Assembly: GCF_016811105.1 (NCBI RefSeq)
Contig: NZ_JAFBGM010000001.1
Coordinates: 1,383,126 to 1,447,125 of the forward strand
Direction: 5' to 3'
Length of the DNA stretch: 64,000 nt
Origin: Aurantibacter crassamenti
GTDB taxonomy: Bacteria > Bacteroidota > Bacteroidia > Flavobacteriales > Flavobacteriaceae
The notes under the pieces were generated by a model that was given only the letters and a program-made list of their open reading frames with translations, had not been told where the DNA came from and searched no databases. The position numbers and the translations under genes were made by a program. Positions 26,286-34,840 of the stretch are shown in pieces (the first letter of the stretch is position 1; every line of letters begins with the position of its first letter).

Positions 26286-28226
26286 ATGGTACAGTATATT
26301 TTAGAGTGCATCGCCTTTCAGCTAGTATTTCTTCTTATTTACGACCTATTCTTAAAAAAGGAAACTTTTTTTCAGTGGAATCGGGTGTATCTTTTGGGTA
26401 CGTATGTTTTGTCATTGCTCTTGCCGTGGATAAAAATTGAAGCCTTAAAGACTAGAGCTCCTGAGGTGTTTCAGGGGTATCCTGAATTTATGTGGAATGC
26501 AAATGATGCGGCAATTATAGTTGCAAATTCGCAGCAAACGGGCTTTAGTATTTCATGGGAATATATGGTTCTGTTTGGTGGAATGTTGTTGGCCACTGTT
26601 TTCTTCGGATACAAACTTTTTCAACTGTATGCGCTTAAACAGAAAGGGGAGGTTCAATATTTTAAGGACTTTACGCAGGTTGTTATCAAGAATAGCTCAA
26701 TGGCTTTTTCATTTTTCAAGTCCATCTTTTTAGGAGATCAAGTGCTTGAAAAAGAGCATCAAAATATTTTAGAACATGAGTTAGTACACATAAGAGAAAA
26801 GCATTCGTATGATTTATTCTTTTTTGAGATTATGCGAATTGTGGGTTGGTTTAATCCGTTAGTATATGTCTATCAAAGTAGAATAGCTGAGTTGCACGAG
26901 TTCATCGCCGATGCAAAAGTTGCCAAGACAAGTAAAAATGAGCAGTATGAATTTTTGCTTTCACAAGTTTTTCAAACACAAAATATATCATTCATCAATC
27001 AATTTTTTAATTCATCATTAATCAAAAAACGAATCGTCATGTTACAAAAAACGAAATCTAAAAAAATCTTTAAACTTAAATATTTAGCTCTATTGCCAAT
27101 GGTTGTGGTTATGTTGATTTATTCTTCATGTGAAATGGAGCATACAGAAACAGTAACAAAAGATACCGAGATGGTAGTAGAAGACATAAGTAATATGTCC
27201 GAAATTGAAGATCAAAAACTATTTGCAACCTTAAAAGCATATTCAGATAGTGGTGAATATTGGGAATTTGTTTTAAAAGATGACGATTCTTCAATTAAAT
27301 ATACAAGTTCAGCGGAAAAGTCATATATAAAATTTGATGGCCGCGACGAGAAAATTTGGGCAACTATGGTTATAGAAGGGCCAGACAGCGTAAGTCTTCT
27401 AGGAAGCGATTCTTTAGGAATTGCAATTGCATTCGCTGTAGTAGATGAGGTGCCAATTTTTCCGGGCTGTGAGAATGTTGGAAATCCACGGGAGTGCTTT
27501 CAAAAAAGTATACAAAAGCATATTAGTAAGAATTTTAGATATCCCGAAGAAGCACAAGAAAAAGGAATTCAAGGTAGGGTTAGTGTAATGTTTACAATTA
27601 GTACAGATGGTTTGATACAAAACGTAAAAATGCGCGGCCCAGATAAATTATTGGAGGAAGAAGTGGCTCGAATAATCAGTAAGTTGCCTACAATGACACC
27701 CGGTAAGCAGGATGGTAAAGTAGTAAATGTGCCGTTTTCTATTCCAATTACTTTTAAACTACAAGGGCCATCTACCTTACATGCCAAAACTAATGGGAAT
27801 GCAATTCAAGTTAATGAGAAAGGATTTAAAATAAAAGGCGAAAATGGCTTGGAACCAATTTATATTATCGATGGTGAAAAATCTACTTCAGAAAAATTGG
27901 CAGCTATAAATCCTGACGATATTGCAACAATTAATGTTTACAAAGATGAAATTGCGACTAAATTATATGGTTCAGAAGCAATAAATGGGGCAGTGGTAAT
28001 TAATTTGAAAAATGATAAAATTCAGATTAAAAACATTGAATCGAAAAATGGTTTGGATCCCATTTATATTGTTGATGGCAAAGTAACTACCAAAGAAAAA
28101 TTTGAGAAAATTAAACCTGAAGATGTAAAATCGATGAACGTTTTAAAAGATGAATCAGCAATTAAAAAACACGGTTCTACAGCTACCAACGGTGTTATAG
28201 AAATTGAAATGAAAAATAAAGATTGA
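26286..28226 (+). CDS. M56 family metallopeptidase fused to TonB C-terminal domain and two receptor-plug-like modules
   Basis: 646 residues. Transmembrane helices lie near 1-22, 36-52, 92-112 and 265-281. The zinc-peptidase motif HELVH is at 164-168 with a downstream HEFIAD. After the last helix comes an outer segment, then a TonB C-terminal domain (about 405-493, YPEEAQEKGIQGRVSVMFTI) and two repeats (about 521-576 and 588-643) that resemble the SusC plug signature: PIYIIDG, then INPDDIATINVYKDE, KLYG and NGAVVI. The M56 part should sense a signal and inactivate the BlaI repressor. The TonB and plug modules may be the sensory part; that is inference. It overlaps the next gene by 4 nt. Confidence 0.88.
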   Translation: MVQYILECIAFQLVFLLIYDLFLKKETFFQWNRVYLLGTYVLSLLLPWIKIEALKTRAPEVFQGYPEFMWNANDAAIIVANSQQTGFSISWEYMVLFGGMLLATVFFGYKLFQLYALKQKGEVQYFKDFTQVVIKNSSMAFSFFKSIFLGDQVLEKEHQNILEHELVHIREKHSYDLFFFEIMRIVGWFNPLVYVYQSRIAELHEFIADAKVAKTSKNEQYEFLLSQVFQTQNISFINQFFNSSLIKKRIVMLQKTKSKKIFKLKYLALLPMVVVMLIYSSCEMEHTETVTKDTEMVVEDISNMSEIEDQKLFATLKAYSDSGEYWEFVLKDDDSSIKYTSSAEKSYIKFDGRDEKIWATMVIEGPDSVSLLGSDSLGIAIAFAVVDEVPIFPGCENVGNPRECFQKSIQKHISKNFRYPEEAQEKGIQGRVSVMFTISTDGLIQNVKMRGPDKLLEEEVARIISKLPTMTPGKQDGKVVNVPFSIPITFKLQGPSTLHAKTNGNAIQVNEKGFKIKGENGLEPIYIIDGEKSTSEKLAAINPDDIATINVYKDEIATKLYGSEAINGAVVINLKNDKIQIKNIESKNGLDPIYIVDGKVTTKEKFEKIKPEDVKSMNVLKDESAIKKHGSTATNGVIEIEMKNKD

Positions 28227-29368
28227 GAAAGTTAGTATTAATTCTATTTTTTATAAGTTATTGTCAAACAAAAGCGCAAACAACCGCCATAGCAGACAGT
28301 TTGTATGCAACGGGCAATTATGCCAAAGCTATCAATAAATATGCAGAAGAGGGTTCTGTAAAAGGTGCCTTGCAAATTGCTAGAGCTTACAATGCTATCG
28401 GTAATAGTGAAAAAGCAATTACACAATACCGTAGCGTAGTTGAGAAAAATCCTGATTTTCAAATTGCGAGTTTTGAATTGGGTAAACTTTTGGTCAAAAC
28501 AAAAGACTATGATGCGGCGAGAAAACGCTTTGCAAAATTGGTTAGTGAAACCAAAGATAATCCTGAGTACTATTTTTATCTCGGTGAAATTTATGCTGAA
28601 ATAGATCAGCCAGCAAGTAGTATAATAGCCTATAAAAATGCCATTAAAAATGATTCAACTCATTTGAGAAGCTTATTTAAGTTAGCGAAGTATTTTGTTA
28701 TCAAAAACGATAAGAATCAAGCACTACATTATATAGAGAAAGGTTTGAATTTCTATCCAGATGATGTTTCATTAATCAATCTTAAAGCACTTACACATTT
28801 TAATGATAATGCTTATGAAGAAGCAATTCCGTTTTTTGAGCGGGTTTTAGCCTTGGGTGAAACCAAAGAATATGTCTATGATAAATTAGCCTATTGCTAT
28901 TATAAAAATTGGGAATTTGAAAAGGCTAGGGCCAACTATAAAAAGATGCTTGAAATTGATGATGGCAACTCAGATACATATTTCAAGCTCGCAGAAGCAT
29001 ACCGAAAAGACAAGGTGTTAGATAGTGCTGAAATTTATATCAATGAGGCAATGAATATTCAAAAACCAGTATTTGCCCAAGGGTATAGTTCATTGGGCAG
29101 TATGGCACGAGAACGTGAAGATTTTAAAACCGCCCTTGATTTTTATAAGCGTGCTCATGCTGAGGACCCATCAGATCCTCATTTGTATCATAATATTTGC
29201 ACCTTAGTCGATCGTAATTATAAAGACCTGAATCTAAAATTAGAGTACTACGAAAAGTACTTAGAGAAATATGGTAAATTAAGAGATAGGCAAGCTTTGT
29301 ATTATACTACCATGGTTTCAAAACGTATCTCACAGCTAAAAGAGGAAATACATTTGAATGCTGAATGA
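28223..29368 (+). CDS. Exported tetratricopeptide repeat protein
   Basis: 381 residues with a signal peptide (KLVLILFFISYCQTKAQ). It consists of consecutive TPR units, for example ALQIARAYNAIGNSEKAITQYRS... and ASFELGKLLVKTKDYDAA, continuing to about residue 340. Probably a periplasmic protein-protein interaction scaffold. The start codon is a TTG that overlaps the stop of the M56 gene, so translation is likely coupled. It belongs to the BlaI-controlled operon. The interaction partner is unknown. Confidence 0.82.
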   Translation: MRKLVLILFFISYCQTKAQTTAIADSLYATGNYAKAINKYAEEGSVKGALQIARAYNAIGNSEKAITQYRSVVEKNPDFQIASFELGKLLVKTKDYDAARKRFAKLVSETKDNPEYYFYLGEIYAEIDQPASSIIAYKNAIKNDSTHLRSLFKLAKYFVIKNDKNQALHYIEKGLNFYPDDVSLINLKALTHFNDNAYEEAIPFFERVLALGETKEYVYDKLAYCYYKNWEFEKARANYKKMLEIDDGNSDTYFKLAEAYRKDKVLDSAEIYINEAMNIQKPVFAQGYSSLGSMAREREDFKTALDFYKRAHAEDPSDPHLYHNICTLVDRNYKDLNLKLEYYEKYLEKYGKLRDRQALYYTTMVSKRISQLKEEIHLNAE

Positions 29369-29443
29369 TGTCCTTGAAAAGTTGTAATTTATCCGAGGGA
29401 TTTTTTTAAACAGTTTTTTTAAAATTCATCTAAAAATCGGGTA

Positions 29444-29923
29444 GTGCGAAAATTTTTCATTTTACTTGTTTTTTGCTTGATGACTTCTTGCGGATGGCTT
29501 ACTTCTAAAGAGGAAAGAACCCAAGAACTTGTTCAACAAGAATTGCTTGAAATTGACTTTAATGAAGTTGATAACTATCCGCTATTTGAGAATTGCGATG
29601 AAACGCTAAGTAAAAGTGGACAACGTCAATGTTTTGAACAAGAGGTTTTATTAAACTGTGCAAAAATCTTAGAGCAATATAAATTTGTGCTCAATAAAAA
29701 AACAAACAAAAACGTACTCGTTGATTTTTTAGTGGATCAGAATGGCAAAGTATCCGTTTTAAAAATAGAAAAGGATAGTCAAATTGACGATTTAATGCCC
29801 GAATTTAATCAGTTAATTACGCAAGGCTTAGAAGAATTACCATCTTTGCAACCAGCATTAAAAAGAGGCATTCCGGTTAAAGCTAAATTTCGCATTCCAA
29901 TTGTCTTGAACAACACCGAATAA
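29444..29923 (+). CDS. TonB-like lipoprotein
   Basis: 159 residues from a GTG start. A type II signal peptide gives the lipobox MTSC (Cys at 16). The segment NYPLFENCDETLSKSGQRQC followed by a Cys-containing helix is the pattern that precedes the C-terminal domain in flavobacterial TonB-type proteins, and VDFLVDQNGKVSVLKI is the first strand pair of that domain. There is no proline-rich linker or inner-membrane anchor, so it cannot be a standard energy transducer. It may compete for, or sense, TonB partners alongside the M56/TonB fusion upstream. ruvC starts 4 nt after its stop. Confidence 0.65.
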   Translation: MRKFFILLVFCLMTSCGWLTSKEERTQELVQQELLEIDFNEVDNYPLFENCDETLSKSGQRQCFEQEVLLNCAKILEQYKFVLNKKTNKNVLVDFLVDQNGKVSVLKIEKDSQIDDLMPEFNQLITQGLEELPSLQPALKRGIPVKAKFRIPIVLNNTE

Positions 29924-29926
29924 CTA

Positions 29927-30481
29927 TTGAAAACGGAGAGAATAATATTAGGCATTGACCCTGGTACAACCATCATGGGTTTTGGTATCATTAAAGTGGT
30001 GGGTAAAAAGATGGAATTTGTTCAAATGAATGAATTGTTATTGAATAAATACAAAGACCCATACACCAAGTTGAAGCTTATTTTTGAACGTACCATTGAG
30101 CTTATTGACACATATCACCCAGATGAAATCGCAATTGAGGCGCCATTCTTTGGTAAAAATGTACAGTCGATGCTTAAACTAGGTCGTGCGCAAGGTGTTG
30201 CAATGGCAGCCGGACTTTCACGGCAAGTTCCGATTACAGAATATCTTCCTAAAAAAATAAAAATGGCCATTACAGGTAGCGGTAATGCTAGTAAAGAACA
30301 AGTGGCCAAAATGTTGCAAAGTACATTAGGGCTTAAAACGCTTCCGAAAAATCTGGATAGTACAGACGGACTTGCAGCAGCTGTATGTCATTTCTATAAT
30401 TCAGGTCGTGTTGAGGTTGGAAAGAATTATTCTGGCTGGGGAGCCTTTGTGAAACAGAATGAGTCACGAGTTAAGAAGTAA
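29927..30481 (+). CDS. ruvC: Crossover junction endodeoxyribonuclease RuvC
   Basis: 184 residues. RuvC resolves Holliday junctions together with RuvAB. The RNase-H-like fold shows the four acidic catalytic residues: Asp11 (LGIDPGT), Glu71 (IAIEAPFFGKN), Asp144 and Asp147 (LDSTDGLAAAVCH). The start is a TTG, 4 nt after the lipoprotein stop, so ruvC is probably read through from the BlaI-controlled operon. That is an unusual setting for a housekeeping repair gene. No ruvA or ruvB is in the window. Confidence 0.95.
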   Translation: MKTERIILGIDPGTTIMGFGIIKVVGKKMEFVQMNELLLNKYKDPYTKLKLIFERTIELIDTYHPDEIAIEAPFFGKNVQSMLKLGRAQGVAMAAGLSRQVPITEYLPKKIKMAITGSGNASKEQVAKMLQSTLGLKTLPKNLDSTDGLAAAVCHFYNSGRVEVGKNYSGWGAFVKQNESRVKK

Positions 30482-30513
30482 GAAGTAAATGTCAAAAAAC
30501 AATTAACAGTAAG

Positions 30514-30953
30514 CAATTATCAACAAACAATAGGTTATGAGCTATGACAAAAATCCGTTAGCTGATAAGTCATATGCATTCGCATTGCAAATTGTGAAAG
30601 TGTACAAGTTTATAATTAACGATAAGAAAGAGTATGTGATTTCTAAACAATTGCTACGCTCGGGCACTTCAATTGGGGCTAATATTGCTGAAGCAAATGG
30701 GGCAATTTCTACTGCTGATTTTTCTGCGAAAATATCAATTGCTTATAAAGAAAGTTTAGAGACTAAATATTGGCTTAGATTATTGAAAGATGCAGATTAT
30801 TTGATTGAACCAAGAGCCCAAGAGTTAATTGAAAATGCAGATGAATTGTCTAGGATTATGTTTGCCATTCTTAAAAATACAAGGATTAAAAAGAATTGAA
30901 TTTTAAATTTCAGGTATTGATCATTGATAATTGTTTTCTGATAATTGATAATT
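30514..30953. repeat. Inverted repeats bracketing the four-helix-bundle gene
   Basis: CAATTATCAA at 30514-30523 is the exact reverse complement of TTGATAATTG at 30924-30933, and a partial further copy lies at 30945-30953. The repeats enclose the 120-residue gene between ruvC and hemW. They could be remnants of an inserted cassette, or hairpin-forming ends of no significance; both flanks are AT-rich. Confidence 0.4.
30537..30899 (+). CDS. Four-helix-bundle protein (S23/23S rRNA-IVP family)
   Basis: 120 residues. The family signature is clear: KSYAFALQIVKVYKFI at the start, then QLLRSGTSIGANIAEANGA, KISIAYKESLETKYWLRLL and ELSRIMFAILKNT. Proteins of this fold are encoded in rRNA intervening sequences, scattered singly in Bacteroidota genomes, and as the Avd accessory of diversity-generating retroelements. 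No reverse transcriptase or template repeat is present here. The gene separates ruvC from hemW and has short inverted repeats on both sides, so it may be a small insertion. Confidence 0.9.
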   Translation: MSYDKNPLADKSYAFALQIVKVYKFIINDKKEYVISKQLLRSGTSIGANIAEANGAISTADFSAKISIAYKESLETKYWLRLLKDADYLIEPRAQELIENADELSRIMFAILKNTRIKKN

Positions 30954-30963
30954 CTGCGAATAG

Positions 30964-32088
30964 ATGAGCGGAATATACATTCACATACCTTTTTGTAAGC
31001 AAGCTTGTCATTATTGTGATTTTCATTTTTCGACTTCAATGGCGAAGAAAGAGCCTATGGTTCTCGCTTTATTAAAAGAGCTAGAATTACGAAAAGATGA
31101 ATTTAAAGATGTTGAAGTTGAAACCATTTATTTCGGAGGTGGAACCCCGTCTATTCTAACTGCAGCAGAAATAAATCAAATTATTACTTCCGTTTATGAA
31201 TATTATAAAGTTGCTGAAAATCCAGAAGTAACCTTAGAAGCAAATCCTGATGATTTGTCTAAAGAACGAATTGAGGAGTTGTCGAAAAGTCCCATAAATA
31301 GATTGAGTATTGGTATTCAATCTTTCTTTGAGGAAGATTTAAAAATGATGAACCGTGCGCATTCTGCAAAAGAAGCCGAAAATTGTTTAACAGAAGCTAC
31401 AAAGCACTTTCAAAATATTTCGCTTGATTTGATTTACGGAATTCCCGGAATGTCAAACGAACGATGGAAGCAAAACATTGATAAAGCATTGTCTTTTAAT
31501 ATTCCACATATATCAAGTTACGCATTAACGGTTGAGCCAAAAACAGCTTTGGCGCATATGATTAAAAAAGGCACAATTAAAAATGTTGATGATGAACAAG
31601 CGCATAATCAATATAATATTCTCAATACAGTTTTAGAAAAGGCAGGGTATATCTGTTATGAGATTTCTAACTTTGGTAAGAAAGGTTATTTTTCGAGAAA
31701 TAATTCAGCCTATTGGCAGGGTAAAAAATATTTAGGTATTGGACCGTCAGCACATTCTTTTGATGGACAACGTAGAGGTTGGAATATCAGTAACAATTCA
31801 AAGTATTTAAAATCAATTGAAGAAGGAATACTTCCTATTGAAACTGAAATGCTAACCATTGTTGATCGATATAACGAATATATAATGACAGGCCTGCGAA
31901 CTATTTGGGGCGTATCCTTAGAGAAAATCCACAAAGAATTTGGAGAACAGTATTTAAGTTATCTAAATAAACAGATGGTAGAGCCGATTACTAAAGAATT
32001 GTTGCAAATAGAAAATAATACACTAAAGGTTACGAAGAAAGGCAGGTTTTTAGTAGATGGATTAGCATCGGATTTGTTTATGGTATAA
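30964..32088 (+). CDS. hemW: Radical SAM heme chaperone HemW
   Basis: 374 residues. The [4Fe-4S] radical SAM motif CKQACHYC is at 11-18, followed by FHFS as in HemW. ETIYFGGGTPSILTA is the glycine-rich SAM-binding segment. RLSIGIQSFFEEDLKMMNRAH and ISLDLIYGIPG complete the family pattern, and the C-terminal HemN_C domain starts near residue 290 (RYNEYIMTGLRTIWGV). HemW inserts heme into respiratory proteins and is often misnamed coproporphyrinogen III oxidase. It is cytosolic and begins the long plus-strand gene run up to 40555. Confidence 0.93.
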   Translation: MSGIYIHIPFCKQACHYCDFHFSTSMAKKEPMVLALLKELELRKDEFKDVEVETIYFGGGTPSILTAAEINQIITSVYEYYKVAENPEVTLEANPDDLSKERIEELSKSPINRLSIGIQSFFEEDLKMMNRAHSAKEAENCLTEATKHFQNISLDLIYGIPGMSNERWKQNIDKALSFNIPHISSYALTVEPKTALAHMIKKGTIKNVDDEQAHNQYNILNTVLEKAGYICYEISNFGKKGYFSRNNSAYWQGKKYLGIGPSAHSFDGQRRGWNISNNSKYLKSIEEGILPIETEMLTIVDRYNEYIMTGLRTIWGVSLEKIHKEFGEQYLSYLNKQMVEPITKELLQIENNTLKVTKKGRFLVDGLASDLFMV

Positions 32089-32161
32089 TTGAAGTAAATT
32101 TGTATACTTAGCTTTTATCAGGAAGTTTCTTGATAAAAACCATAAATGAGACCTGTTTAAT

Positions 32162-32911
32162 ATGATTGCAACCATAAAACATAATAGTAGAAATTTTAAA
32201 ATAGACTTATCTAAACCCTTAGATATTTCGATACCTATAAGTGGTGCTAAATCAGATGTGAACGCATGGTATATTGAGCATTCGAAAATTGAACCGCACA
32301 CAGAGGGTGAATTTGTAGGTAAAGTATCAGAAGGTTCTGCCACCAATTTTAATGATATTTGGTTTAATCCGCATGCGCATGGTACCCATACAGAATGTGT
32401 TGGGCATATTACTGAGAAATTTCATTCGGTAAACAAAAATCTAAATCGTTTTTTCTTTTTTGCGGAAGTAATAACAATAGCTCCTGAAATGTATGAAAGT
32501 GATTTTGTGATTTCTAGAAAGCAATTGCAATATGCTATCGGGAATAAAAAAAGAGAAGCAGTAATAATTAGAACGCTACCAAACTTAAAAGAAAAAAAGT
32601 CTGTTCAGTATTCAAATACTAATCCGCCTTATCTACTAGAAGATGCTGCTGAATTGTTTGTAGATAAAAACATTAATCATGTGCTAATTGATTTGCCTTC
32701 TGTTGATAAAGAGAAAGATGAGGGTGCACTTTTAGCGCATCGTGCCTTTTGGAATACAAAAGGTAAAGTGCGGAAAAATGCAACCATAACAGAATTCATT
32801 TATGTGCCTAATAAAGTGCCTGATGGTACTTATTTTCTCAACTTACAAGTAGCACCCTTTGAAAATGATGCAAGCCCTAGCCGACCAGTATTGTATAAAA
32901 TAGAAGATTAA
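32162..32911 (+). CDS. Cyclase family protein (kynurenine formamidase-like)
   Basis: 249 residues. The metal-binding signature is HAHGTHTECVGH (71-82), a variant of the family HxGTHxDxPxH with Glu-Cys replacing Asp-x-Pro. VLIDLPSVDKEKDEGALLAHRAFW is the C-terminal conserved segment. Related enzymes hydrolyse N-formylkynurenine or similar amides and use a divalent metal. The substrate cannot be deduced. Its stop overlaps the next start (TAATG), so translation is probably coupled. Confidence 0.85.
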   Translation: MIATIKHNSRNFKIDLSKPLDISIPISGAKSDVNAWYIEHSKIEPHTEGEFVGKVSEGSATNFNDIWFNPHAHGTHTECVGHITEKFHSVNKNLNRFFFFAEVITIAPEMYESDFVISRKQLQYAIGNKKREAVIIRTLPNLKEKKSVQYSNTNPPYLLEDAAELFVDKNINHVLIDLPSVDKEKDEGALLAHRAFWNTKGKVRKNATITEFIYVPNKVPDGTYFLNLQVAPFENDASPSRPVLYKIED

Positions 32912-33264
32912 TGAAAGCATTAATTAAATTAGAAGAAGTGCTACTCTTTGTTTTGGGTATTTACCTTTTTAGTTTGCTAGATTATAAATGGTGGTGGTTT
33001 TTAGTGTTGATTTTAACGCCAGATTTCGGAATGTTAGGGTATCTCATTAATTCAAAAATCGGAGCTTTAGTTTATAATATATTTCATCACAGAGGTTTGG
33101 CAATTGTCATTTACCTTATTGGTATTTACCTGTCTGAGCCTTTGTTGCAATTGATAGGGGTAATCTTATTTTCACACGCTTCAATGGATCGCATTTTTGG
33201 TTATGGACTTAAATATGAAAAGGGATTTAGGTTTACACATTTAGGTGAAATAGGAAATGGTTAA
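32911..33264 (+). CDS. DUF4260 family membrane protein
   Basis: 117 residues with three to four hydrophobic helices: LEEVLLFVLGIYLFSLL, WWWFLVLILTPDFGMLGYLI and IVIYLIGIYL. The motifs TPDFGMLGY, YNIFHHRG and FSHASMDRIFGYGLKY are the DUF4260 pattern. His and Asp residues near the membrane might bind metal, but the function is unknown. It shares a TAATG junction with the cyclase gene and is followed by a DUF4230 gene 12 nt away. Confidence 0.85.
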   Translation: MKALIKLEEVLLFVLGIYLFSLLDYKWWWFLVLILTPDFGMLGYLINSKIGALVYNIFHHRGLAIVIYLIGIYLSEPLLQLIGVILFSHASMDRIFGYGLKYEKGFRFTHLGEIGNG

Positions 33265-33276
33265 TTTAGCAATACT

Positions 33277-33900
33277 ATGGATGGTATTTTAGAGGTATTT
33301 CTAGGTTTAATATTAGGTACTATTGCAACCTATTGGGTGTATTCTTTTTTTAGAAAAAAGCAAAAAAAAGAGCTTACTTCACATCAGTCAACAGTGCTAT
33401 TAGAACGTATTAAAAGTGTTTGTAAGCTAATTTCTGTGGAAGGTGATTTTGCTGAAATTTACAAATATGAGAATACCAAAGAGCATTTTATGAGCTTGGT
33501 GATAAGCAAAAAAAAAGCGCTCATTGTAATAAAAGCAAAAGCCCAAATTGGCTATGATTTAAAAAAGATATTAATGCATGCTGATGAGGGAAAAAAGAAA
33601 ATAATCTTAACAAATTTCCCCCAGCCCGAAGTGCTTTCTGTTGAACCTGAATTAGATTTTTATGACATTAAGAATGGACTATTTAATTCTTTTACTCCAA
33701 ATGATTTAACCAGTTTAAATGCAGAAGCCAAAAAGCATATTTTAGAAAAAATTCCAGAAAGTGGCCTGATGGAAACCGCTAGAAAAGAGGCATTACAAAC
33801 CGTTTTATTGATTGAAAAAATAGTTGAAACTATTGGATGGAAATTAGATTATTCAGCTATAGAACTTACCGAAAAGCAAAAAGAATTATTAGAAAAATAA
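33277..33900 (+). CDS. DUF4230 domain protein, membrane anchored
   Basis: 207 residues. One N-terminal transmembrane helix (ILEVFLGLILGTIATYWVYSFF) is followed by an outer DUF4230 domain with LERIKSVCKLISVEGDFAEIYKY and ALIVIKAKAQIGYDLKKI. The C-terminal half is helical (EKIPESGLMETARKEALQTV). No function is known. It lies in the tight gene run downstream of hemW. Confidence 0.82.
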   Translation: MDGILEVFLGLILGTIATYWVYSFFRKKQKKELTSHQSTVLLERIKSVCKLISVEGDFAEIYKYENTKEHFMSLVISKKKALIVIKAKAQIGYDLKKILMHADEGKKKIILTNFPQPEVLSVEPELDFYDIKNGLFNSFTPNDLTSLNAEAKKHILEKIPESGLMETARKEALQTVLLIEKIVETIGWKLDYSAIELTEKQKELLEK

Positions 33901-33915
33901 TATTTTAAAACAACT

Positions 33916-34308
33916 ATGAAAACACTAACCGCAGTATTAATATTAACACTGACCTTTACAGGTTATAGTCAAACAAAAAATGAAATGAGAGAATTTGACC
34001 CTAATTTTGCACACACCGTTTACTTTTGGTTTAATAATCCAGATAGTGTTGAAGATCAAAAAGCTTTTGAAACTTCATTGCAAAAATTCTTAGACAATTC
34101 GGCATATGCTAAAACTAGTTTTATTGGAAGACCACCAAGTGCTAGTCGTGATGTTGTAGATGGTTCATTTACGTATTCATTGATTGTTACTTTTGAATCC
34201 GCTGAAGCACAGAAAGCATATCAAGATGAAGAGCCACATAAGGTGTTTATCGAGGAGTCAAGTTCGCTTTGGTCTAAAGTTATTGTATATGATTCTATGA
34301 GCATTTAA
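33916..34308 (+). CDS. Exported Dabb-domain (stress-responsive A/B barrel) protein
   Basis: 130 residues. A signal peptide (TLTAVLILTLTFTGYSQ) precedes a Dabb-like ferredoxin-fold domain: FAHTVYFWFNNPDSVEDQKAFE, then IGRPPSASRDVVDGSFTYSL and AQKAYQDEEPHKVFIEE. The final His (PHKVF) is typical of this dimeric alpha-beta barrel. The role in the periplasm is unknown. The acetyltransferase gene starts 4 nt after its stop. Confidence 0.8.
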   Translation: MKTLTAVLILTLTFTGYSQTKNEMREFDPNFAHTVYFWFNNPDSVEDQKAFETSLQKFLDNSAYAKTSFIGRPPSASRDVVDGSFTYSLIVTFESAEAQKAYQDEEPHKVFIEESSSLWSKVIVYDSMSI

Positions 34309-34311
34309 TGA

Positions 34312-34839
34312 ATGTTTACATATCGAAAAGCAAATTTTAAAGATGCCGAATCTATTGCTAGGCTTCATGCATTAAGTTGGCAACAGAATTATCGCGGTAT
34401 TTTTAGTGATAATTTTTTAGATGTTGAAGTTGTTGAGGATCGCTTATCGGCTTGGAGACTGCGTTTTGAAAATAGTGCAGAAAATCAGTTTGTCCATGTA
34501 GTAGTGGATGAAGATGTTGTTGTCGGTTTTGTATGTGCCTATTTTGATAAAGATGCTACCTACGGTACCTTGGTAGATAATTTGCATGTTCATTCGGATT
34601 ATGCTGGTCAAAGAATAGGTGAGAACTTATTGGTTGCTGTAGCTCGAGAGATTATGCAGAATCAGGTAAAGCAAGAAATGTATTTATGGGTACTTGCACA
34701 AAATAAGCGAGCAATTAAATTTTATGAGCGTGCAGGTGGTAATGCAGTAGAGACGATAAATGATTTTGATATAGGAGACCGCGAAATTACGAAAACAAGA
34801 TATCACTGGTCTAATTTGAAGATTTTCGAAAAGAATTAA
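34312..34839 (+). CDS. GNAT family N-acetyltransferase
   Basis: 175 residues. The GNAT acetyl-CoA fold has an N-terminal FTYRKANFKDAESIARLHALSW, a central strand VVGFVCAYF, the pyrophosphate-binding loop region LHVHSDYAGQRIGENLL, and a C-terminal motif LWVLAQNKRAIKFYERAGG. The substrate is unknown. It is cytosolic and lies between the Dabb and MmcQ/YjbR genes with 1-4 nt gaps. Confidence 0.88.
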   Translation: MFTYRKANFKDAESIARLHALSWQQNYRGIFSDNFLDVEVVEDRLSAWRLRFENSAENQFVHVVVDEDVVVGFVCAYFDKDATYGTLVDNLHVHSDYAGQRIGENLLVAVAREIMQNQVKQEMYLWVLAQNKRAIKFYERAGGNAVETINDFDIGDREITKTRYHWSNLKIFEKN

Positions 34840-34840
34840 A

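Noticed and set aside
30537-30899. Diversity-generating retroelement, because the four-helix-bundle protein resembles Avd
   Set aside because: No reverse transcriptase, template repeat or variable-repeat gene is present within the window.
30964-32088. Oxygen-independent coproporphyrinogen III oxidase HemN
   Set aside because: The length, the CxxxCxxC opening and the C-terminal pattern fit HemW, the heme chaperone, rather than HemN.
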